From: Flavobacteriaceae bacterium
GTDB lineage: Bacteria; Bacteroidota; Bacteroidia; Flavobacteriales; Flavobacteriaceae
Assembly: GCA_019634365.1 (NCBI GenBank)
Contig: JAHQVM010000112.1
Span: 1-36,652 of the forward strand
Length of the DNA stretch: 36,652 bases
Direction: 5' to 3'
Shown here: positions 1 through 8,758 of the stretch, one piece after another
Layout of the letters: each line of letters starts with the position of its first letter
Position numbering within the stretch: the first letter of the stretch is position 1
Made by a program: the position numbers and the translations under genes
Notes under the pieces: model-generated
What the model saw: the letters and a program-made list of their open reading frames with translations, nothing else
What the model was told of the DNA's origin: nothing
Database searches by the model: none

Positions 1-957
1 AATAGGTCCTGTACATGAAAAGGAAACTATGGCGAGTGCCAATGCCATGAAGAAAATACCAATAATTCCCCCTCTATTGGCTTGACTATCTACTTTATTG
101 GCCCAAGATTGCGGTAATGTAATTTCGAAGGCTCCTAAAAAAGAAATGGCAAAAACCACTAAGAGTGCAAAGAATACCAAATTGAACCACACTGCAGTTG
201 ATAATTCGTTAAGCGAATCTGAACCAAAAATAGCAGTTACCAAACTTCCCAAAACAACATAGATGACGACAATGGAAATACCATATATAATAGCATTCCG
301 AATTCCGACAACTTTATTTTTACTTTGTTTTGTGAAGAAACTAACCGTAAGCGGAATCATAGGGAAAACACATGGAGTCAAAAGTGCCGCAAAACCAGAG
401 AAAAATGCCAATAGGAATATGCCCCATAAGCTCCGACTATTATCGTTACCGGAAGTATCTTCATTAACTTCGGTGGTTTCCGAATTATCCGAAGTAAGAG
501 AGGAAGCGCTAATCAATTGAATTTCAAACTCTTCACTATCGAAAATACATTTTTCATCATCGCAGGTCTGATATTCCAATAGGACATTGACGATTTTCAA
601 AGCTGAATTAGTCCTTCTAATTCGTTGCTTAAAAACGGCCTCTTCAAAGAAAAAGGCCATTTCCATTTCAAAAATCTTATCGAATTTAACAACAGGAGTT
701 CCCTCTTCTGTTTCTCCAATGAGGTCGTAACCTTCAGAAATATTTTCAAAGGTAAATGTAGTAGGAATAGGGCCTCCTTCATCAATGTTTTGAGAATATA
801 TTGACCAACCTGGATCAATAGTAGCTTTAAAAATCAACTCAAAATTGTCATCCCCTAAGTCATTTACAGATGTCTCCCACTCTACAGGTTCTATGATTTG
901 AGAAAAACTATTGGTTAAAACAAAAAATGAGATTAAAAAAGAGAAGAAATACTTCAT
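1..957 (-). CDS. dsbD: DsbD-like thiol:disulfide interchange protein, 3' part beyond the window
   Basis: Reading from 957 to the left edge gives 319 uninterrupted codons; the gene continues outside the window. Residues 1-19 form a signal peptide. A periplasmic DsbD N-terminal-type domain follows, with a Cys pair at C132 and C137 (CDDEKC). Membrane segments start near residue 175 with the CcdA/DsbD signature TPCVFPMIPLTVSFF (C196). A second membrane Cys lies in SFSCTGP (C315), where the DsbD family keeps its partner. In this family, electrons pass from cytoplasmic thioredoxin through the membrane Cys pair to periplasmic thiol proteins. The C-terminal thioredoxin-like domain would lie outside the window. 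The ATG overlaps the tilS stop codon by four bases (ATGA), so translation is probably coupled to tilS. Recognition is firm; the exact symbol is by family. Confidence 0.9.
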   Translation of the reverse strand, partial: MKYFFSFLISFFVLTNSFSQIIEPVEWETSVNDLGDDNFELIFKATIDPGWSIYSQNIDEGGPIPTTFTFENISEGYDLIGETEEGTPVVKFDKIFEMEMAFFFEEAVFKQRIRRTNSALKIVNVLLEYQTCDDEKCIFDSEEFEIQLISASSLTSDNSETTEVNEDTSGNDNSRSLWGIFLLAFFSGFAALLTPCVFPMIPLTVSFFTKQSKNKVVGIRNAIIYGISIVVIYVVLGSLVTAIFGSDSLNELSTAVWFNLVFFALLVVFAISFLGAFEITLPQSWANKVDSQANRGGIIGIFFMALALAIVSFSCTGPI

Positions 958-2276
958 ATGTGAGTATTTGGGGTATAATCGATTCGTACTATTTTCTTTG
1001 TTTGCCGGGTCACTTTAAACCGATCGTCCATACGGTAACCCACTACCCAAACGATCTGATCTCCACTGCAAAGGAGCCAACAATTTTCCTTGGCCACCAA
1101 AGATAACTTTTCATCCTTAAAAAACTTACTCAATTTCTTTTTTCCTTTCATGCCAAAAGGATAAAAACTATCCCCTTCCTCCCACTTCCTTAGGGATAAT
1201 GGAAAGCGAAGGGTTTCGTCATCCAGAAAGACGGTATATCCATTGGTTATTTCGAACCTATCCGCCTCACTGAAAGAGAGAATAATAGGAGTTTCCATTT
1301 GGGTCGTGCTGGATGGGATTTCATAACGTTCTCCTTCGGCCTTTACATCTAAGACAGTTAACAACAACGCATCCCTATTTTTAAGAATTCTGTGACTGTT
1401 CGAAACCACTTGTTTCCCCGTTTGTGCATGCAGCAATTCCTTTAGTGCATTAAAGTCTGAAAAACCATACGGGCTCAACAATTCATACAACAGCGCCTCG
1501 GTATTGGGAAGATCCATCAATTTCTGGATATCAACAACCAACCCTTCTTCTGTTTTGGCAACGACTAGCTTCTCCACTAATTGAATGTAATCATCTATTA
1601 AACCCCGGTTCTGCCTCAAAAATCTTTGGGAACTTCGGAATCCTTTTTGGGCCTTTTCACCCAACTCTTTGTATGCAGGTATCAGGGATTTTCGGATTAG
1701 GTTACGAAGGTATTTGGTATCCTCATTACTACTATCCTCTCTCCAATAAAGCCCCTGTTGTTTGGCATACGTTAAAATATCATCCCGGGTAAAATTCAAC
1801 ATGGGACGAATGATGGAATCATTTTTTCTGGGAATTCCATCCAACCCTCTAATTCCCGTACCTCGAGAAAGGTTGACAAAAAACGTTTCCATATCGTCAT
1901 CGGCATGGTGGGCCGTGGCCAAAAAGTCGTATCCCTTTTCTTTTAACAAGGATGCAAACCATTGATACCGCAATTCACGGGCGGCCATTTGTATGGAAAG
2001 TTTGTTGTTCTTGGCATAATGCGAAGTGTCGAATTGCTTTAAAAAAAACGGAATTCCCATTTCCATGGCCAGTTTCTTCACAAACTGTTCGTCCTCATTA
2101 CTTTCTTCCCCTCTCAATCCAAAATTGCAATGGGCTACAGCGATATCAAACTTTAATGCATGAAGTAACTCTAAAAGTACCCTACTGTCCAAGCCCCCAC
2201 TAAAAGCAACGATTATCTTTTTCCCCATGAGATTGGGAAAATCATGTGCGATATGTTTTTCAAAAGTGGTTAACAT
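954..2276 (-). CDS. tilS: tRNA(Ile)-lysidine synthase
   Basis: This 440-residue protein has the PP-loop ATPase signature SGGLDS near residue 26 (VAFSGGLDSRVL), the conserved N-terminal adenylation domain (TAHHADDDMETFFVNLSRGTG), and a C-terminal TilS substrate-binding region. TilS uses ATP and lysine to convert C34 of the CAU anticodon of a minor tRNA-Ile to lysidine, so that the tRNA reads AUA codons. It is an essential cytoplasmic enzyme. The length fits the family. It sits downstream of pabB in the same direction and overlaps the next gene by four bases. A promoter-like element at 2292-2326 could give it its own transcription. Confidence 0.95.
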   Translation of the reverse strand: MLTTFEKHIAHDFPNLMGKKIIVAFSGGLDSRVLLELLHALKFDIAVAHCNFGLRGEESNEDEQFVKKLAMEMGIPFFLKQFDTSHYAKNNKLSIQMAARELRYQWFASLLKEKGYDFLATAHHADDDMETFFVNLSRGTGIRGLDGIPRKNDSIIRPMLNFTRDDILTYAKQQGLYWREDSSNEDTKYLRNLIRKSLIPAYKELGEKAQKGFRSSQRFLRQNRGLIDDYIQLVEKLVVAKTEEGLVVDIQKLMDLPNTEALLYELLSPYGFSDFNALKELLHAQTGKQVVSNSHRILKNRDALLLTVLDVKAEGERYEIPSSTTQMETPIILSFSEADRFEITNGYTVFLDDETLRFPLSLRKWEEGDSFYPFGMKGKKKLSKFFKDEKLSLVAKENCWLLCSGDQIVWVVGYRMDDRFKVTRQTKKIVRIDYTPNTHI

Positions 2277-2291
2277 GGTCTAAGTTGCATT

Positions 2292-2326
2292 CAAAAATAC
2301 ATAAAGAAGGCATAGGGATTTCCAAA
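2292..2326 (-). promoter_or_regulatory. candidate promoter for tilS-dsbD
   Basis: On the minus strand a TTTG box (2326-2323) and a TATTTTTG box (2299-2292) are separated by 23 nt, the upper end of the spacing for the Bacteroidota housekeeping promoter (TTG/TAnnTTTG). The predicted start lies about 10 nt upstream of the tilS ATG. It falls between pabB and tilS, so tilS may be transcribed both from the operon and from here. Confidence 0.5.
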
Positions 2327-2333
2327 GAATTCG

Positions 2334-3632
2334 TTAACCTTCCAATACCTTGCGCATTGCTTTGGCTTTTAAAAGGCATTCTTCGTATTCATTTTCAGGA
2401 AGGGATTTGGCGGTTATGGCCCCTCCAACCGAAAAACTAACGTATTTCTTTTCCTGATTGTACAAAATACTTCTAATCACCACATTGAAATCAAAATCCC
2501 CTTGGGGTGACAGATATCCAATGGCACCACTGTACAGCCCGCGTTTGGCATCTTCAAGGTTTTCAATAATCTTCATGGCCGAAATTTTTGGAGCACCGGT
2601 CATGCTTCCCATAGGAAACGTACTTCGAATGAGGGCAATGGAGGAAAAATCATCCGGCACTTGGCAGGTAATGGTAGAAATCATCTGGTGCACCTGTTCA
2701 AACGTATAGATCTTACAAAGCTCTTCCACTCGCACCGACCCTTTTACCGCTACTCTGGAAAGATCATTGCGCACTAGATCGGTAATCATGATGTTTTCGC
2801 TGCGTTCTTTAGGGTCATTTTCCAATCTTAACGCCATTTTGCGGTCTTCCTCAGGATCTTCCAAACGTTTTGCAGTGCCTTTAATGGGTTGTGAAACGAC
2901 CTGATTCCCTTCCCGTTTTAGGTACCTTTCGGGAGAGGCAGAGAGCGCATACAAATGATTTAGTTTTAAAAATGTGGCAAAGGGTGGGGTTGAAATGGCA
3001 TTGAGATGGTGAAATGCCTGTAGGGGATCTATTTCAGTATGTTCAGCAAAAAACTCCTGACAGAAATTAGCCTCATAAATATCCCCGCGACTAATGTGCC
3101 GCTTCATTTCGTTTACTTTGGAGAAATAACTGTCCTTGGAAGTCCTTAATAGAATTTTAATCGGTTCTTCTGAATGTGACCCGTCAAAGACAATTTCCTG
3201 GCGGGTAATAGCATTCCAATCACCCTCCATATCCTTCTCCAATCCCGACAAATAATGCAATTTTACTTCCGTATCGGAGAATACAAACACCCTTTTTGGT
3301 TGAAAAAAACAGAGATCCGGAAAACGAAGACCATCGAAGTTATGGGACTCTAAATCCTCTATATCATTCTTTATGTCATAAGAAAGGTAACCGAATATCC
3401 AGTCTTCAATTTCCTGGTAATAGCACTCTAAAGCATCTATAGCACCTTTGGCACTCATTTCGATTTTGGAGTAAGCATCTACGGCTAAAATCGCTTTATA
3501 GGTACTATGCTCCTGATCGTGATTATTGGAATCCAGCCAAACCACTTCTTCAAATTGCTGGGACCAACTAAGTAATTTTTCTTTAAGGGAGTGGGTTAAA
3601 GAACAGGAATATTTCTTTACGACTCTCTTCAC
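2334..3632 (-). CDS. pabB: aminodeoxychorismate synthase component I
   Basis: This 432-residue chorismate-binding enzyme makes 4-amino-4-deoxychorismate from chorismate and ammonia, the entry step to p-aminobenzoate and folate. The C-terminal catalytic domain carries PIKGTAKR. The Lys in PIKGT marks PabB, where anthranilate synthase TrpE has PIAGT. Other family motifs are MITDLVRNDLSRV, FPMGSMTGAPK and YSGAIGYL. No glutamine amidotransferase partner (PabA) or lyase (PabC) lies next to it here. The start codon is GTG; its G is shared with the TAG stop of the upstream reductase gene (TAGTG), which indicates translational coupling. The next in-frame Met lies far inside the protein, so GTG is the likely start. 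Confidence 0.92.
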   Translation of the reverse strand: MKRVVKKYSCSLTHSLKEKLLSWSQQFEEVVWLDSNNHDQEHSTYKAILAVDAYSKIEMSAKGAIDALECYYQEIEDWIFGYLSYDIKNDIEDLESHNFDGLRFPDLCFFQPKRVFVFSDTEVKLHYLSGLEKDMEGDWNAITRQEIVFDGSHSEEPIKILLRTSKDSYFSKVNEMKRHISRGDIYEANFCQEFFAEHTEIDPLQAFHHLNAISTPPFATFLKLNHLYALSASPERYLKREGNQVVSQPIKGTAKRLEDPEEDRKMALRLENDPKERSENIMITDLVRNDLSRVAVKGSVRVEELCKIYTFEQVHQMISTITCQVPDDFSSIALIRSTFPMGSMTGAPKISAMKIIENLEDAKRGLYSGAIGYLSPQGDFDFNVVIRSILYNQEKKYVSFSVGGAITAKSLPENEYEECLLKAKAMRKVLEG

Positions 3633-4168
3633 TACAGATTTTCTAAAAAAGTATGAACGGATTTGGAAAGAGTTTCGGAAAGTTCCTTATTGGTAATCTT
3701 TTGCTCCTCTACTGAAAAATTTTCATAAAACTTAGGGAAGGTAACGGAAGATACCACCTCTGCACCTGTTCTGGGTAGTGCGCCCGTTAAATACTCATTG
3801 GCAGAAAGTCCTCCTCTTCCGCCTGGAGAAGCACTTACAACCATCGCCTTCTTGCCCGCTCCATAGTTTCGGTCCATACGGGAAAGCCAATCTGTTACGT
3901 TCTTGAAAAATGCAGAAAGACCTGAATTGTGTTCATTGACGGAGATCAGCAACCCATCTGCTTCTTTGATCTTTTCCAATAGATCGCCCAATCGAGAAGG
4001 GAATCCCTCATTTTTTTCCAGATCTTCGCTGTACATAGGCAGCGGATAATCGGTCAATTTTATAACGGAAACTTCGTGGTTTTTTATGGCGGTAGCTAGA
4101 TGCGTTACCAACTTATGATTGATGGAAGTACTGCTGTTACTTCCAGCAAAGGCAAGAATTTTTTTCAT
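3632..4168 (-). CDS. NAD(P)H-dependent FMN reductase family protein
   Basis: This is a 178-residue flavodoxin-fold protein. The N-terminal MKKILAFAGSNSSTSIN is the phosphate-binding loop of the NADPH-dependent FMN reductase family. EHNSGLSAFFKNVTDWLSR and SASPGGRGG match its later FMN-binding loops. Members reduce FMN, quinones or other small acceptors; the substrate cannot be told from sequence. The open frame extends upstream to 4303, but that part has no family similarity and overlaps the preceding gene, so I take the ATG at 4168. The stop overlaps the pabB start by one base, which makes this the first gene of the reductase-pabB-tilS-dsbD operon. Confidence 0.88.
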   Translation of the reverse strand: MKKILAFAGSNSSTSINHKLVTHLATAIKNHEVSVIKLTDYPLPMYSEDLEKNEGFPSRLGDLLEKIKEADGLLISVNEHNSGLSAFFKNVTDWLSRMDRNYGAGKKAMVVSASPGGRGGLSANEYLTGALPRTGAEVVSSVTFPKFYENFSVEEQKITNKELSETLSKSVHTFLENL

Positions 4169-4181
4169 GGTATAAAGATAT

Positions 4182-4220
4182 TGAAAAACCAAAAGAACCA
4201 CCCAAGCATATGAGTGGTTC
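4182..4220 (-). terminator. rho-independent terminator after the T9SS protein gene
   Basis: On the minus strand a 9-bp stem (GAACCACTC / GGGTGGTTC, one G-T pair) with an 8-nt loop spans 4220-4195. It is followed by the T-rich stretch TTTTGGTTTTTCAA. It lies just downstream of the stop at 4248 and upstream of the reductase ATG, separating the two transcription units. Confidence 0.75.
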
Positions 4221-4247
4221 CTTGTGAACAATAAGTTATTAAAAAGT

Positions 4248-5777
4248 CTATTGTTTAATAAGCTTTTGCACTTGCTTAGAAAAACCGTTTGTAATTTCCA
4301 CAAAGTAAATTCCTGATTGCAATGCAGACACGTCCAAAAGGGTTTCGCTACCGGATTGATGTACCAATTTACCTTCTAGATTGTATATATGAACTTTTTC
4401 GAAACTGGCTTCCGTGGTGATTCGAACTTCTCTTTGCGCCGGATTTGGAGTTAGGGAAAATGTCGGATTTGAAACATCCTCCAATCCAAAGATAAGATCA
4501 CTAAACAAAATGTTGTCAATCCAATACTCACTTTCGATCGATGGTACTTCAAATCTCATGCCTCCTAAGGATTCAGGATAATCTCCATTATTATTGGTAA
4601 AATCAGTACCCATAGGAATTACATCAACTCCATCAATACTAAAACCCCAAACTGAAGACTCTATTCCAATTGATATATCCCAATCGAAATCTACTCGAAA
4701 CCATTGATCATGAGGAAAGCTAAACGATACTTCCCCAAGCGCGGAATCCATAACTTTACCTTGCCCTGGATTTGTACCTCCTTCATTGAATAGTATATCC
4801 CCTACAATAGAACCATCTTCAATTAGTGGTATTTTACCTTGTAAGGAGAATGCAGCTTCCTTCCCTGAAGGAATATACATGTAAAAATTGCTGTAATGTA
4901 AACCGAAAATCTGATTTCCAAAATTCAATACAGATGTGGAGCTACCATCTGGATACATATATCCCGAAGAACTAAACACATCTTGTGTATATGTGTCATC
5001 GACAGCGATTGGGCCATAATCCCACCATTCACCTGTAGCCAATGGCGTATCGTAATCCATTTGCTCCCAATACCCATCCACTGTTGGACTGGGTGTTTCA
5101 TTGGTATACTCAATATAATCTATAAACAACTCACTATTATTGGAAAGGGAAAAGAAGTTCACACCACCCAAACTCGTAGCAACAGTGCCATTGGAATCTG
5201 TAAAAGGCGTTCCAGCTGGTAGTACCTCAGTCTCATTAACCATAAATTCCCATGTGGCGTTGGCCATACCTCCCGTAAGGTCGAAATGCATCTCTACATC
5301 GAACCATTCGTCGTGCGGAAAGTTAAAAGGTATAGCACCCAGTGCAGAGTTGTCGATAAGCCCTATCCCATCATTGGTCCCGTTGGCGTCTTGATTAAAA
5401 AATATGTTGCCCACAATCCATTCACCGCCTCCCACGGGGACTTGCCCTTGCAAATTGAAATAGGCTTCACGGTTAGAGGGAACGTACATACAAAATTTAA
5501 GGCCCCACTCACCAGAGGTCTTGTTTCCCAAATCCAAAACAGGATCTATTACATCCCCAGCACCGGGATCACTCGGGCGAAGATAGCCCCCATAAGGCGG
5601 AATGCAACCACTGTTTCCAACGGTAATGCATTCACCCGTCCAAGATCCCCACCATGGCGGGCATTCCCCTAATTCAATCCAATTAAAGTCGTCTGTAAAT
5701 TGTGCCTTTGCACCCAAGGTAGCGAGGCATACAAAAAGTGCCGTCGCCCAAAAATACTTTTTCCCCATAGAATTCAT
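4248..5777 (-). CDS. secreted T9SS protein with two jellyroll-like domains
   Basis: This 509-residue protein is probably exported and displayed or released by the type IX system. It starts with a signal peptide ending near AKAQ (residues 1-26; an alternative ATG at 5768 gives the same peptide). Two similar domains of about 200 residues follow. Both contain a run like YVPSNREAYFNLQG / YIPSGKEAAFSLQG, then a segment like FNFPHDEWFDVE / FSFPHDQWFRVD, and both end in a conserved aromatic segment. The pattern resembles concanavalin/LamG-type beta-sandwiches, but this is only a guess. The C-terminus (SLTPNPAQREVRI onward, ending in KQVQKLIKQ) is a type A T9SS sorting domain. The N-terminal region has a tryptophan/cysteine-rich stretch (CPPWWGSWTGEC). 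No catalytic motif is visible; carbohydrate or matrix binding is possible. Confidence 0.8.
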   Translation of the reverse strand: MNSMGKKYFWATALFVCLATLGAKAQFTDDFNWIELGECPPWWGSWTGECITVGNSGCIPPYGGYLRPSDPGAGDVIDPVLDLGNKTSGEWGLKFCMYVPSNREAYFNLQGQVPVGGGEWIVGNIFFNQDANGTNDGIGLIDNSALGAIPFNFPHDEWFDVEMHFDLTGGMANATWEFMVNETEVLPAGTPFTDSNGTVATSLGGVNFFSLSNNSELFIDYIEYTNETPSPTVDGYWEQMDYDTPLATGEWWDYGPIAVDDTYTQDVFSSSGYMYPDGSSTSVLNFGNQIFGLHYSNFYMYIPSGKEAAFSLQGKIPLIEDGSIVGDILFNEGGTNPGQGKVMDSALGEVSFSFPHDQWFRVDFDWDISIGIESSVWGFSIDGVDVIPMGTDFTNNNGDYPESLGGMRFEVPSIESEYWIDNILFSDLIFGLEDVSNPTFSLTPNPAQREVRITTEASFEKVHIYNLEGKLVHQSGSETLLDVSALQSGIYFVEITNGFSKQVQKLIKQ

Positions 5778-6049
5778 TTTTAGTCGGTTACTAGATAAAG
5801 CATCAGATATAAATCTGACACAAACAATGATTATTCACCAAAAAACTGATTTAGGAAAAGAATGAATTATTTCAACATTTAGAATATTCCAGAAAGACGG
5901 AATTCATAAAGTTTGAATTCGGTAACTCAATGCGCATCACCCTCGCCAAAAAGTGCTGCAACGACCCATAAAAGTTTTTTAGTTGCCTTTTAAGTTACGA
6001 AAAAACTCAAAAACAGGAATGGCAAACGGTCTGTAAACTTGAAAGTTAT
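5778..6049. other. intergenic region with an inverted repeat
   Basis: I see no gene between the T9SS gene and the lpdA terminator. A perfect inverted repeat TCAGAT-ATAA-ATCTGA lies at 5803-5818, about 26 nt upstream of the T9SS start codon. That is a suitable place for an operator. A clear TAnnTTTG promoter for the T9SS gene is not visible; the rest is AT-rich sequence without recognisable structure. Confidence 0.4.
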
Positions 6050-6085
6050 CCAAATTAAAACCGCCTTTCAACAATGAAAGGCGGT
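6050..6085 (-). terminator. rho-independent terminator of lpdA
   Basis: An 11-bp perfect stem (ACCGCCTTTCA / TGAAAGGCGGT) with a 4-nt loop spans 6060-6085. On the minus strand it is followed by TTTTAATTTGG. It lies 26 nt past the lpdA stop. Confidence 0.88.
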
Positions 6086-6111
6086 CTATTAAACTTGTAA
6101 CGCAATACATT

Positions 6112-7512
6112 CTAAATATGAAGCGGTCGGTTTTCGGTAGCTGCTAAAGCTGCTTCTTTTACGGCTTCTGCATAGGTAGGATGCGCATGGCTCATTCTTG
6201 CAATATCTTCTGCACTGGCACGGAATTCCATAGCCGTGACTGCTTCTGAAATTAAATCGGCTACACGTGCTCCAACCATGTGAACTCCCAATACCTCATC
6301 GGTATTGGCATCACTCAAAATCTTAACGAAACCATCAGTATCTCCACTGGCTCGGCTTCTTCCCAAGGCACGCATTGGGAACTGCCCGTATTTGTAAGAA
6401 ATACCTGCTTCTTTTAATTCTTCTTCGGTCCTGCCTACACTCGCCACTTCTGGCCAAGTATAAACCACGCCTGGAATTAGGTTATAATCGATATGCGGCT
6501 TTTGTCCCGCTAAGATCTCAGCGACCAAAACACCTTCTTCCTCTGCTTTGTGTGCCAACATGGCCCCGCGAATCACATCCCCAATGGCATAGATATTGGC
6601 CACATTGGATTGTAGATGATCGTTTACTTCGATCTGTCCTCTTTCATTGGCTTTCACTCCCGCATTTTCCAATTTTAGACCGTCTGTATACGGTCTACGT
6701 CCCACAGAAACCAAGCAATAGTCTCCAGTAAAAGTTACTTCTTCATCTTTCTTGTTGGTCGCAGTAACGGTTACCTCATCACCTTTTCTTTCCACTGCCG
6801 AAACACGATGGGATAGATGAAACTTCACACCCTGTTTCTTCATCACCTTCATGAGTTCTTTACTTTGCGCTCCATCCATGGTAGGGATAATTCGGTCCAT
6901 ATATTCAACGACAGAAACTTCTGCTCCCAATCGACGGTATACCTGTCCCAATTCCAATCCAATGACACCACCGCCAATAACGATCATGTGTTTTGGGATT
7001 TCTGTAAGGCTAAGGGCTTCTGTAGAAGTAATGACCCGTTCCTTGTCGATGGTTATAAATGGTAAGGTTGAAGGCTTACTACCTGTAGCAATAATTGTAT
7101 GGGCTGCCTCTATGGTTTCTTTCTTCTCACCTTCAATTTCAATATGCGTCGCATCTTTGAAGGATCCCACACCATGATAGACATCAATTTTATTTTTATC
7201 CATCAAGAAAACAATCCCTTTGGTGGTCATATCCACAACCCCCTGTTTGCGTTCGATCATTTTCTTAAAGTTGATCTTAACCTCACCGGGGATCTCGATC
7301 CCATGTTCTTCGAAATGCTTTACGGCATCTTCGTAGTGGTGGGAAGAGTCCAACAATGCCTTACTGGGAATACAGCCTACATTAAGGCAGGTTCCTCCTA
7401 GGGTATTGTACTTTTCGATAATCGCGGTTTTCATACCCAATTGGGCACAGCGAATAGCGGCCACGTAACCTCCGGGACCCGAACCGATGACGGCAACATC
7501 ATATTTTGACAT
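6112..7512 (-). CDS. lpdA: dihydrolipoyl dehydrogenase (E3)
   Basis: This 466-residue flavoprotein reoxidises dihydrolipoamide with NAD+ in the pyruvate, 2-oxoglutarate and branched-chain 2-oxoacid dehydrogenase complexes. The FAD-binding GSGPGGY motif is at residues 11-17. The redox disulfide is C42 and C47 in GGTCLNVGCIPSK. The NAD-binding GGGVIGLE motif follows mid-protein, and the catalytic His-Glu lies in HAHPTYAE near the C-terminus. Length and all motifs match a functional E3. It is a single-gene unit with a strong terminator and no neighbouring E1/E2 genes, so it probably serves several complexes. Confidence 0.96.
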   Translation of the reverse strand: MSKYDVAVIGSGPGGYVAAIRCAQLGMKTAIIEKYNTLGGTCLNVGCIPSKALLDSSHHYEDAVKHFEEHGIEIPGEVKINFKKMIERKQGVVDMTTKGIVFLMDKNKIDVYHGVGSFKDATHIEIEGEKKETIEAAHTIIATGSKPSTLPFITIDKERVITSTEALSLTEIPKHMIVIGGGVIGLELGQVYRRLGAEVSVVEYMDRIIPTMDGAQSKELMKVMKKQGVKFHLSHRVSAVERKGDEVTVTATNKKDEEVTFTGDYCLVSVGRRPYTDGLKLENAGVKANERGQIEVNDHLQSNVANIYAIGDVIRGAMLAHKAEEEGVLVAEILAGQKPHIDYNLIPGVVYTWPEVASVGRTEEELKEAGISYKYGQFPMRALGRSRASGDTDGFVKILSDANTDEVLGVHMVGARVADLISEAVTAMEFRASAEDIARMSHAHPTYAEAVKEAALAATENRPLHI

Positions 7513-7535
7513 ATCTATTTTTTTAAATGCGAATG

Positions 7536-7543
7536 CAAAGTTA
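7536..7543 (-). promoter_or_regulatory. candidate -7 box for lpdA
   Basis: TAACTTTG on the minus strand fits the Bacteroidota -7 consensus TAnnTTTG and would place the transcript start about 15-20 nt before the lpdA ATG. No clear TTG -33 box lies at the usual distance, so support is partial. Confidence 0.45.
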
Positions 7544-7609
7544 CAAAGCTCCTGTGTAGTTTAAAAGGATATACTTTATTACTTGGTCGGAGAAAACAGC
7601 AATCCTTAA

Positions 7610-8248
7610 TTAGGGCCCTTCCATTCCGGGAAATGCCAGCATCTGGCCCATTCCAACCGTAAAAAGCCAATTGCCATATAAAGCGTGTTCGATACTTACT
7701 AGAGTCGTGCTTCGGAATTTGAAGTAGGTCCAAGCAAAAAGGATCCCTCCAACAAACGTAAGGAACAGTACCAAGGTGTTTCTGAAAAATATATGTGCCA
7801 GACTAAAAACGATGGCATTTACAAAAATGAAGAGGTACTTGTTCTTAAAAAGGTCTTCGTAACGCTCGAAGAAAAAAGTCCGGTAAATGATCTCTTGTTG
7901 CCAAACCGAAAGAAAGGTGTAAATAAATAGTATGACAACGTACAAACCGATATTCGTTCTGGGAACGTAGAACAAATCGTTGGGTTCAGAAAAATACACA
8001 AAAGCAGAGGTTACCAATGCGATCACTGCAAAAATGGTAAGGGTACGTTTCCAAAAGGCCCTCCATTCGATGCCCTGTTTAATTCTGAATTTAATTTTCT
8101 CAACACGAAAGAGCACATATACGATGTAGGCGAAACCCAACAACCCAATGGGGCCCTTGATCCATGGGGAATATGGCAAAGCGAAACTAACCGGAATAGC
8201 AATAAAAATGATAAAAAACTCGAGGAGAAGGTATCTAGGATGCGTCAT
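7610..8248 (-). CDS. CPBP family intramembrane metalloprotease
   Basis: This 212-residue membrane protein has about six hydrophobic segments. The CPBP (Abi) motifs are visible: QEIIYR around residue 120 (family consensus EExxxR), FSLAHIFF (FxxxH), and EHALYGN near the C-terminus (third motif). The family includes Rce1-like proteases and bacteriocin self-immunity proteins; the substrate here is unknown. The first Glu of motif 1 is Gln. This may be a subfamily trait or reduced activity; the second Glu and the Arg remain. Its 5' end overlaps the lrp-like gene by 14 nt, so the two form one transcript. Confidence 0.82.
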   Translation of the reverse strand: MTHPRYLLLEFFIIFIAIPVSFALPYSPWIKGPIGLLGFAYIVYVLFRVEKIKFRIKQGIEWRAFWKRTLTIFAVIALVTSAFVYFSEPNDLFYVPRTNIGLYVVILFIYTFLSVWQQEIIYRTFFFERYEDLFKNKYLFIFVNAIVFSLAHIFFRNTLVLFLTFVGGILFAWTYFKFRSTTLVSIEHALYGNWLFTVGMGQMLAFPGMEGP

Positions 8249-8708
8249 CGGGAAATCGTAATTCTGTGGTGTTTTTAACTTCGTTTATCGTAAAGGAACT
8301 TTGGGTACTACCAATATGCTGTATGGTAGTTAACTTATTCACCATAAAATTACGAAAGTGTTCCATATCCCTCACGACAACTTTCAAAAGATAGTCATAA
8401 TCTCCACTTACATGAAAACATTCCAACACTTCATCCAGCCTCTTGACTTCCTTCTCGAAATAGCCAATCGCATTTTTGGCGTGTTGCTCCAACTTTATAT
8501 GACAGAATACCAAGAACCCCAATCCGACTGACTCTTTATCAATCCGGGCCGAATATCCGGCAATGACGCCCAAACGTTCCAATTTCTTGATCCGCTCGTA
8601 AATGGCGGTCACAGAAAGATCCAGTTTCAAGGATAGTTCCTTATTGGTTTGCTTGCAATCTTCTTGCAAATATTTCAACAATAGTCGGTCTATGCGATCC
8701 AGTTCCAT
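8235..8708 (-). CDS. Lrp/AsnC family transcriptional regulator
   Basis: This 157-residue protein has an N-terminal winged helix-turn-helix (MELDRIDRLLLKYLQ, then SVTAIYERIKKLERLGVI) and a C-terminal RAM/ligand domain (ECFHVSGDYDYLLKVVVRD). Lrp/AsnC proteins form dimers to octamers and often sense amino acids. It is divergent from a methionine gamma-lyase-like gene, as Pseudomonas putida MdeR is from mdeA. Control of that gene, perhaps in response to methionine or a related amino acid, is the natural inference. It also overlaps the CPBP gene downstream. Confidence 0.92.
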   Translation of the reverse strand: MELDRIDRLLLKYLQEDCKQTNKELSLKLDLSVTAIYERIKKLERLGVIAGYSARIDKESVGLGFLVFCHIKLEQHAKNAIGYFEKEVKRLDEVLECFHVSGDYDYLLKVVVRDMEHFRNFMVNKLTTIQHIGSTQSSFTINEVKNTTELRFPDDAS

Positions 8709-8758
8709 AACTGAAAAAATTTCAGGTTTTTTAGTTGTTTATGTAGATTCAATAACAT

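Noticed and set aside
2334-3632. Anthranilate synthase TrpE
   Set aside because: The PIKGT motif with Lys marks aminodeoxychorismate synthase; TrpE has PIAGT. No trp genes are adjacent.
7515-7733. 72-codon frame on the minus strand before lpdA
   Set aside because: It overlaps the 3' end of the CPBP gene in another frame and includes the lpdA promoter region. No family features.
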